The notes beneath the pieces are model-generated. The model searched no databases. It was not told the DNA's origin and saw only the letters and a program-made list of their open reading frames with translations. DNA of 64,000 nt from Hibiscus mutabilis (lineage: Eukaryota > Streptophyta > Magnoliopsida > Malvales > Malvaceae), in contig CM033711.1 of the NCBI GenBank assembly GCA_019671005.1, positions 56,903,049 to 56,967,048 on the forward strand, given 5' to 3'. A program made the position numbers and the translations under genes. Below, one piece after another: positions 57,485 through 64,000 of the stretch (positions are counted from its first letter, which is position 1; each line of letters opens with the position of its first letter).

Positions 57485-60480
57485 TCATGCATCTCCTAAG
57501 TTGACCACTTCCTTGTTACGTTCCACATGGGCACCATTGTAGTGCTTCAATCATTGTCCATTAACTTTGAATTCATAGTTGTCAGAGATGGACTTGATTA
57601 TCACGGCACCATGGGAGAATGGTTTGACGACTTCGAATGGTCCCAACCATCTTGATTTCAGCTTTCCTGGGAAAAGTTTTAGCCGAGAATTGAATAGGAG
57701 AACTAGTTGCCCTGGCGTGAATTGCCGTGGCAATAGTTTCTTGTCATGCCATTGCTTTGTTTTCTCCTTGTAGATTCGTGCATTGTTATAGGCGAGTGCA
57801 CGGAATTCTTCTATCTCGTTGAGATCCATCAAACGCTTTTGTCCGGCACTTTCCCAATCCATATTCACGGTCTTGATTGCCCAGTACGCCTTGTGCTCGA
57901 TTTCCACCGGTAGATGGCATGTCTTGCCATAGACAAGTCGGAAGGGGGACATACCTAAGGGTGTTTTGAATGCAGTGCGATATGCCCAAAGTGCGTCATC
58001 TAGTCTTAATGACCAATCCTTTCTTGAGGGATTTACAACTTTCTCGAGTATTCCCTTCAACTCCCGGTTGGAAATTTCTGCTTGCCCGTTGGTTTGTGGG
58101 TGATATGCCGCGGCGATCTTGTGTGATATGCCGAAGCGTTGCAACATCTTAGCAATTAGTCTGTTGTCAAAATGCTTGCCTTCGTCACTGATAATTGCTC
58201 TCGGCATCCCAAACCGTGTAAATATGTTTTTCTGCAAGAACCGTTGCACGATAAGATGTAGAGGTTGCCGAATGAAGATAGTGAAGGTCCCATAAAATCG
58301 ATCCCCCACACATCGAACAATTCCACCTCGATGATGTTCTGGAGTGGCATCTCATGTCGTCTAGAGATATTGCCCGTCCTCTGGCAACGATCACATTGCT
58401 TGTAAAAGTCTTGGGCATCTTTGTACAATGTTGGCCAATACAAACCGGATTGCAAAACTTTGGCCGCGGTACGAGTTCCTCCAAAATGTCCTCCATAGGG
58501 TGAAGAATGGCATTGCCGGAGTACATTCTGTTGCTCTTCTTCAGGGACACATCAGCGTATAACCTGATCTGCACATTGTTTAAACAAAAGAGGCTCGTCC
58601 CAAAAGTAATGCTTAGCATCATGGCGGAACCGCTACTTCCCTTGGTGAGTAATGCCATAAGGAAAAATACCACAAACAAGGAAATTAACTAAATCCGTGT
58701 ACCAGGGTATTGCCGAGGCATGTGCTGTCGTGGCGACTGCTCCCAAAATTTCTGAGGCGTGCGTGTCAAAGGCTGCTGCAGCATCGAGAGTTACCGAGGC
58801 GTGTGCATCCATGGTTGCCGAGGCGTCGAAGGTTGCCGAGGCATCAAGGGTTGCCGAGGCAACTAAAATTTGTTCATCCGGGAATGCATCGCATATCTCT
58901 AGATCCGCATCCTCCTCCCTATTACGTTCCAAACGTGATAAGTGATCGGCCACTTGATTTTCTGTTCCTTTCCTGTCCTTAATTTCAATATCAAATTCTT
59001 GTAAAAGTAATATCCAACGAATCAAACGAGGTTTAGCATCCTTTTTAGCAAATAAGTATTTGATTGTCGAATGGTCCGTATGAACAATTACCTTTGTACC
59101 AATCAAATAGGATCGGAACTTGTCAAATGCGAAAACTACAGCTAGTAACTCTTTCTTCGTTGTTGTGTAATTCACTTGAGCACTATTAAGAGTTTTACTA
59201 GCGTAGTATATCACATGGAAGGTCTTACCTGTGCGTTGGCCTAGGACTGCTTCTACCGCAAAATCACTTGCATCATATATGAGCTCAAAAGGTAGCGTCC
59301 AATCTGGTGGAACGACAATGGGTGCCGAGGCAAGCTTTTTCTTTAGGGTTTCGAATGCTTGGGTGCAAGAATCATCAAAATCGAAGACTTTATCCTGTTC
59401 AAGCAGATTACACAAGGGTTTAGTGATTTTAGAAAAATTATGAATGAACCTCCTGTAAAAACCTGCATGTCCGAGAAAACTTCGAATTCCTTTAACCGAA
59501 CTTGGTGGGGGTAATCTCTTGATCACGTCCACCTTGCCTTTGCCTACTTCAATTCCCTTGGATGAAATCTTGTTGCCGAGCACTATTCCTTCATCTACCA
59601 TAAAGTGGCATTTCTCCCAATTGAGGACTAAATTCGTTTCTTCGCATCTTGCTAACACCCTCTCTAAATTGCCGAGACAGCCGTCGAAGTCATTACCAAA
59701 AACTGAAAAATCATCCATGAAGATCTCAAGGAAGTCTTCGACCATGTCTGAAAAGAGTGCCATCATGCATCTTTGGAAGGTTGCCAGGGCGTTACACAAT
59801 CCAAACGGCATCCTTCGGAAGGCATAAGTACCGTATGGCATGTGAAGGTTGTCTTTTCTTGATCTTCTAGTGCTATGGCAATCTGATTGTAACCTGAATA
59901 ACCATAAAGAAAACAATAAAAAGGTTTACCTGCAAGACGGTCAAGCATTTGAACAATAAAGGGTAATGGGAGGTGATCTTTCCTAGTGGCTTTGTTTAGC
60001 TTTCGATAGTCCATACAAACCCTTCAACTGGTCACAGTCCTGGTTGGGATAAGTTCATTATTTTCATTGCTTACCACTGTTATACCTCCCTTTTTCGGTA
60101 CACATTGTACCGGACTTACCCACGTACTATCGGAGATAGGGTATATAATGCCGGTGTCAAGCCACTTGATGATTTCTTTCATTACAACCCCTTTCATGGC
60201 ATGATTCAGTCTCCTCTGGGCCTCAATTGAAGGTTTGTGATCATCTTCCAACAAGATCTTGTGCATGCATACTGCCGGGCTAATTCCCTTCAAGTCGGCA
60301 ATTGTCCACCCTATTGCCTTTTTGTGTAGCTTCAACATCTTGATCAGCTTCTTTTCCTGCTCAGGCTGTAACTTAGAAGAAATAATTACAGGCAATGTAT
60401 TATCGGTTCCTAAGTATGCATATTTTAGTTACTCTGGCAATTGTTTCAACTCAAGAATCGGTGGTTCCTGAGTAATCCAG
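57485..60480 (-). pseudogene. RT-RNase H-integrase of Athila B (broken)
   Basis: Right to left: RT (KLHKKAIGWTIADLKGISP, STWVSPVQCVPKKGGITVV, MDYRKLNKATRKDHLPLPF, RRMPFGLCNALATFQRCM, active site FMDDFSVFG), RNase H (ELIYDASDFAVEAVLGQR, KELLAVVFAFDKFRSYL, VHTDHSTIKYLF), an Ala/Ser/Thr repeat (58860-58710), then integrase (HSSPYGGHFGG, CDRCQRTGNISRRHEMP, VWGIDFMGP, RFGMPRAIISDEGKHF, YHPQTNGQAEISNREL). Stops are near 60433, at 60024-60026 (Trp codon position), near 58633 and 58567, and at 57551. Frame breaks lie near 60470 and 59850. A deletion near 58262 removes about 25 residues after the first catalytic Asp. The frame 59916-58633 is open for 427 codons. Confidence 0.9.
58710..58862 (-). repeat. 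In-frame TTGCC-type palindrome array between RNase H and integrase of B
   Basis: Within about 150 bases are TTGCCGAGGCAT (58710), a GTTACCGAGGC variant (about 58790), TTGCCGAGGCGT (58815), TTGCCGAGGCAT (58833) and TTGCCGAGGCAA (58851), plus degenerate copies. On the coding strand they encode repeats of D-A-S-A-T. The array lies in the linker between RNase H and integrase, where no conserved domain is expected. Confidence 0.88.
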
Positions 60481-63060
60481 TGGTTCAAAGTATGTACCTG
60501 GTCGGTTGACTAGCCAATTTGCCTCTTCTTGTTGTTCCTCATCGACCGGTTCTTCATACTCCTCAGGTTCCTCTTGATCGGTAATGTAGTTGCTGAGGCA
60601 ACTAAATTCCTCATCGAAGTTAAACTCTGCCGTGGCATGAAGTAGTTGGCATTCTTCTGGATCATCGGCATGCCTTAGTGTTTGGAACACATTTAGTTTG
60701 ACCTGCTGGTCATTCACCCTCATTGTGAGTTCTCCATTTTCAACGTCGATCAAGGTTCTCCCTGTTGCTAGGAATGGTCTCCCGAGAATGATAGGTGCAT
60801 GCTCATCTGCTTCACAATCCAAAACAATAAAGTCAGCCGGAAAAATAAATTTATCAACTTTTACCAGTATGTCCTCGATTTTTCCCTCTGGATGCACATA
60901 GGATCTGTCGGCTAGCTGCAGCATAACTGTTGTAGGTCTTGCCTTCCCGATTCCTAGTTTCTGGAAAACCGATTTAGGCATCAAGTTTATGCGAGCCCCA
61001 AGGTCACATAATGCTTTCCCGACATAGTGATTTCCAATGGAACGGGGTATTGTGAAACTTTCGGGATCCTTCAACTTGGGTGGCATACGATTGTGCAACA
61101 TTGCCATGCATCCCTCTGTCGCGGCAACTGTTTCAAACTCTCCTAGCCTTGTTCTCTTGGACACAATGTCTTTAAGAAACTTGGCATAGTTTGGCATTTG
61201 TTCAATTGCTTCCACCAGTGGCAAGTTGATGTGGACTTGCTTTAGGATATCAAGAAACTTCTTGAATTGATATTCTTGCTTTTGTCGCTTCAACCTTTGT
61301 GGGAATGGTGGTGGAAGTCAGATATCTTCGATCCTTTCATTGGTTTGAAACCTGATTGACGGCATTGCCGGGACATCTGGAGTTGCCGAGGCATTATCAA
61401 CTGGGGTTGCCGAGGCATGCTTATCGCAAGTTGCCGAGGCGTTTTTATCGTCGGTTGTCGAGGCATGCTTATTGCCGGTTGCCGTGACAATTCCTGGTTC
61501 AGCATCTGAGGCTTTGCCGCTAGGTTCGGCCTGATCTTTTTGTGGAGTTTTGTTTGACGAGCGGGTTTGAACCTCTCTAAGTTGTTGGCCACTTCTAGTG
61601 GTGATCGCCTTACATTGCTCATGGCCAGTTCCTCTTGCGACTTCAGTATCGCTAGGTAAACCTCCTTGTGGTCTAGTATTCAGATTTTGAGCAAACTGTC
61701 TGACTTGATTTTCCAATGATTTGATTGCCGCCTCTTGGTTTTGCAATCTCATATTGGTCCTGTTAATAAAAGCATCAGTTCTTTTTATGAAATTACTATT
61801 CTCAGCCATATAAGATTCAGTTTTCATCATAAAAGCATTTAGAGAATTTTCCAAAGAAGTAGATGTTGTCGGTTGTTGCTGCGGCATCTGTTGCCGTGGC
61901 ATATTCTGCTGGAATCCTGATGCTTGTGCATTCTGATTGTTCTGGTTTAGAGCATTGTTGGGATTACTCCATGAAAAATTCGGGTGCTTCTTCCAAGCTG
62001 GATTGTATGTATTGGACATCACATTGTTGTTCCGATTGTAATTCCCCACATAGAAGCTGGATTCTGGATTCTGCATACATTCAGAAGAATTATGGTTATC
62101 ACCACATAACTCACAAAAAGAATCCATTACCTTGACTTCATGTGTGTTGTTTGGTTTTTTCATGTTCTAGACCATCTTGGTTAAAGCGGCCAATTGTGCC
62201 GAAATTGAATCTGATGATCCTAGTTTATGTATTGTGGCTTGGCGTCTAACTCCTCCTCTTCTAGTAGATGGGAATTGATAATCATTCTTGGCCAGCCTGT
62301 TTAAAATTTGCATTGCTTCTTCCGGTCACTTATCTAGGAGTATGCCATTTGCCGAGGCATCTAGCATCATCCTTGTTGGTGTATACACGGCGTTGTAAAA
62401 CATTGTTACTTGAGTCCACACCGGGAATCCGTGTAAAGGGCATTTGTGTAGAAGTTCTCTATATCGCTCCCAAGCCTCGTACATGGATTCATCATCTGCC
62501 TGCCGAAAAAAAGTAATGTCGTTACGAAGCTTATCAGTCAAATTTGTAGGATTAAATCTAGCAAGGAAATCACGACAAAGATCAGTCCAAGATGCTATGG
62601 ATCCGGCAGGAATGCTATTCAACCATGCTTTCGCCCTATCCCTAAGTGAATAGGGGAATAATCTTAATCGTAGGACATCGGGGGTGACTCCGTGTATCTT
62701 GAACGAGTTGTAAATCTCGAGGAAAGATTTTAGATGTTGTCGTGCATCTTCAGTTGTTGTGCCGCCAAATTGACCTATTGTGTTGATCATATTAAACATT
62801 ACCGGTTTCAACTCAAAGTGGTCGACTTCAATGTCAGGTGCGACAACTCCTGGGTTAAGTCCATCAAGATCTTCTTCAAGATAGTCTCAAATAGTTCTAT
62901 TTCGTGCAAGAATCACTCCTCCTCCTGCTCGAACATCTTGATTCATATTGCCGTCTTGATTTACCATTGCTTCTCTTATCCTTCGTCTGAGTCTTTGTAA
63001 GGTTCGTTCGATTTCTGGATCAAAGGGATATTCTAGTGAAGTCGGTCTCGCCCTGGTCAT
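60451..63060 (-). pseudogene. gag and protease of Athila B (broken)
   Basis: Gag starts at ATG 63060 (MTRARPTSLEY) shortly after the primer site. Landmarks are FELKPVMFNMINTIGQFGG, LRLFPYSLRDRAKAWLNSIP, LARFNPTNLTDKLRNDI, ESMYEAWERYRELL and LDASANGILLDK. The zinc knuckle is CELCGDNHNSSEC near 62130-62090. Protease follows with LCDLGARINLMP (Asp-Leu-Gly active site near 60990) and IILGRPFLATGRTLIDV. The frame is continuous, but has stops at 62887, 62326, about 62167 and 61318. A frame break near 60470 precedes RT. A palindrome-rich segment (61363-61490) encodes NASAT/HASAT repeats. Confidence 0.9.
61363..61490 (-). repeat. TTGCC-type palindrome array in gag of B
   Basis: Copies are TTGCCGAGGCAT (61383 and 61407), TTGCCGAGGCGT (61431), a TTGTCGAGGCAT variant (about 61455) and TTGCCGTGACAA (about 61477), spaced about 24 bases. 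They lie between the zinc knuckle and protease, a low-constraint linker, and are read in frame as A-S-A-T units. Confidence 0.88.
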
Positions 63061-63156
63061 ATACCAATGCAAAACCAAAGTTTGTTAGCCCGTTGAATTT
63101 TAACAAGAAAAATAAAAAGAAAGTGCAAGAAAATAAAAACAAAGTCGCTATTGCCA

Positions 63157-63175
63157 ATCCCCGGCAACGGCGCCA
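63157..63175 (-). other. Primer-binding site of B (tRNA-Asp)
   Basis: The plus-strand bases ATCCCCGGCAACGGCGCCA equal the 3' end of plant tRNA-Asp including CCA, as I recall it. They lie six bases from the LTR edge at 63182. This primer type is characteristic of Athila. Confidence 0.92.
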
Positions 63176-63181
63176 AAAACT

Positions 63182-64000
63182 TGTTGCGCGTAATAAGTGC
63201 TACGCAAATGTGCAAGTATACACGTCGCAAGTTATAGTATAAAAGATATCATCTCCACAGGGATTGGTGCTACTTCAAGAATCTAGTATCTTGCACTGTA
63301 AAAAGTAAAAACACAAGTAAAGGATTATAGGAGTTTAACTAATGACTAATCTAGAAAGCAATAAAGTAAAAGAAAAGATGAATTCAAATGAGAGAGAGAT
63401 AGGCCAGGTTATCGTGAGTTGAGGTGTGATAGCCGATTGGATCGTTTTGGTAAAAGAGTGCACGGGCAACTCGGTTGTCGTGGCAACTTGCTGCGGGGTT
63501 GCCTTGGCAACTAATCGATGGTTGCCTGGGCAACTAGTTGGGCAACTACTTGGGCGTCCAGGCAGCAACCTTCAAGGTTCCGGCAGAGCGTTCTTCAATG
63601 GTTTCTTCTTATCCCTAAGTCGAAACTCTAGCTACTTGTGCATGCCTTGATAATACATCCCTGCGTGAATCAAGGGTGAACAACAACCAATCTTGCGCTC
63701 CTCTTAGCCGTTGAAATCCTTAACTTATTCCTAAGCTGGATTAATCTTCACCATCATTAGATTGAATAAAGATCATATTCATTCGTTTCTTGAATCTAAC
63801 TCTCCCGATATTAGATAAATAGATGAAATCACGAGATCCTCTCCCAATTCACTCGCAAACAAGAATAAGAACCAAGAATGAATAAACCTTGAAATAGAAA
63901 AGTGCAAACTCTTATTACCTAAACAAAAACCAATAGTTTCTCACAACCACAAAACACAATAACCATAGCCAAGTAGATTTAGTTCATGGCTAGGTTCCAA
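63182..64000 (-). repeat. 5' LTR of element B (leaves window)
   Basis: 819 bases are visible, from TGTTGCGCG. They match the 3' LTR from 53418 with about seven scattered differences by eye, plus a cluster of differences and a 12-14-bp indel in the palindrome zone 63460-63560. The window ends about 25-30 bases before the place where the 377-bp deletion would show. Confidence 0.92.

Larger units (their letters stand above)
53418..64000 (-). mobile_element. Athila-family element B (LTR to beyond window)
   Basis: Minus-strand Athila element: 3' LTR 53418-54588, polypurine tract, hairpin repeats, env-like ORF, pol, gag, tRNA-Asp primer site and 5' LTR from 63182 leaving the window. It is inserted in RT of Tat C; ACGAC at 53413-53417 should be one target copy. 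The two visible LTR parts are nearly identical outside one cluster, so insertion is recent compared with A, E, F and H. Gag-pol has many stops, but the env-like ORF is intact. TTGCC-NN-GGCAA palindromes occur throughout. Confidence 0.93.

Noticed and set aside
58697..58982. Ala/Ser-rich open frames on the plus strand opposite pol of B
   Set aside because: They are antisense readings of the TTGCC-type palindrome array, which stays open in several frames because of its composition.
63157..63175. tRNA gene fragment (Asp)
   Set aside because: Only the 3' end of the tRNA is matched and it adjoins an LTR, so it is a primer-binding site. The same holds for 29687-29704 (iMet).

Overview
This is repeat-rich plant nuclear DNA, most likely from a eudicot with a large genome. 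No host gene, tRNA or rRNA gene is recognisable. Almost all of the 64 kb is LTR retrotransposon sequence (Ty3/gypsy: Athila, Tat and Tekay/Del-type chromovirus) plus one CACTA-type DNA transposon, nested up to three deep. Evidence: plant-type gag/protease/RT/RNase H/integrase fragments on both strands, primer sites matching plant tRNA-Asp and initiator tRNA-Met, polypurine tracts next to TG...CA LTRs, and target-site duplications (TSDs) at several junctions.

Layout. (A) 1-6427, + strand: 3' part of an Athila element (integrase tail, broken env-like ORF, 3' LTR), whose LTR holds a 1543-bp solo LTR of another Athila family at 4548-6090 (TSD GTGGG). 6428-7287 is unassigned. (H) 7288-14311, +: an element without recognisable pol, 5' LTR truncated. 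(E') 14312-16158, -: Athila remnant with env start and gag but no pol. Its 5' LTR (16159-16447 plus 37264-38619) is also the 3' LTR of Athila E to the right, so two internal regions share one LTR. That LTR is split by (F) 16448-37258, +: a 20.8-kb Tekay-type element (TSD GAGAT), whose integrase is split by (G) 23352-33061, -: another Tekay-type element (TSD AGGTG). (E) 37264-45879, -: Athila 3' half, with env-like ORF split by (D) a CACTA element, 40185-44795. E is cut at 45880 by (C) 45880-53417, -: a Tat element with dual RNase H, a 2.9-kb LTR and a 226-bp tandem array. C is cut within RT by (B) 53418-64000+, -: an Athila element of the same family as the solo LTR.

All gag-pol regions are broken by stops, frameshifts or deletions. 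The only long intact retroelement ORF is the 507-codon env-like gene of B. Inferred order: E/E' first, then F, C, D and H into it, then G into F and B into C.

The most unusual signal is in the B family. Dozens of copies of a short palindrome, TTGCC-NN-GGCAA, with fixed arms and a variable central dinucleotide, are scattered through LTR, gag, pol and env-like sequence and are largely absent from the other elements here. Other notable points are four 26-bp hairpin-like repeats upstream of the B 3' LTR, TATA-like palindromes ahead of env-like ORFs, a 26-bp truncation of the outer end of the G 5' LTR despite an intact TSD, and the shared Athila LTR.
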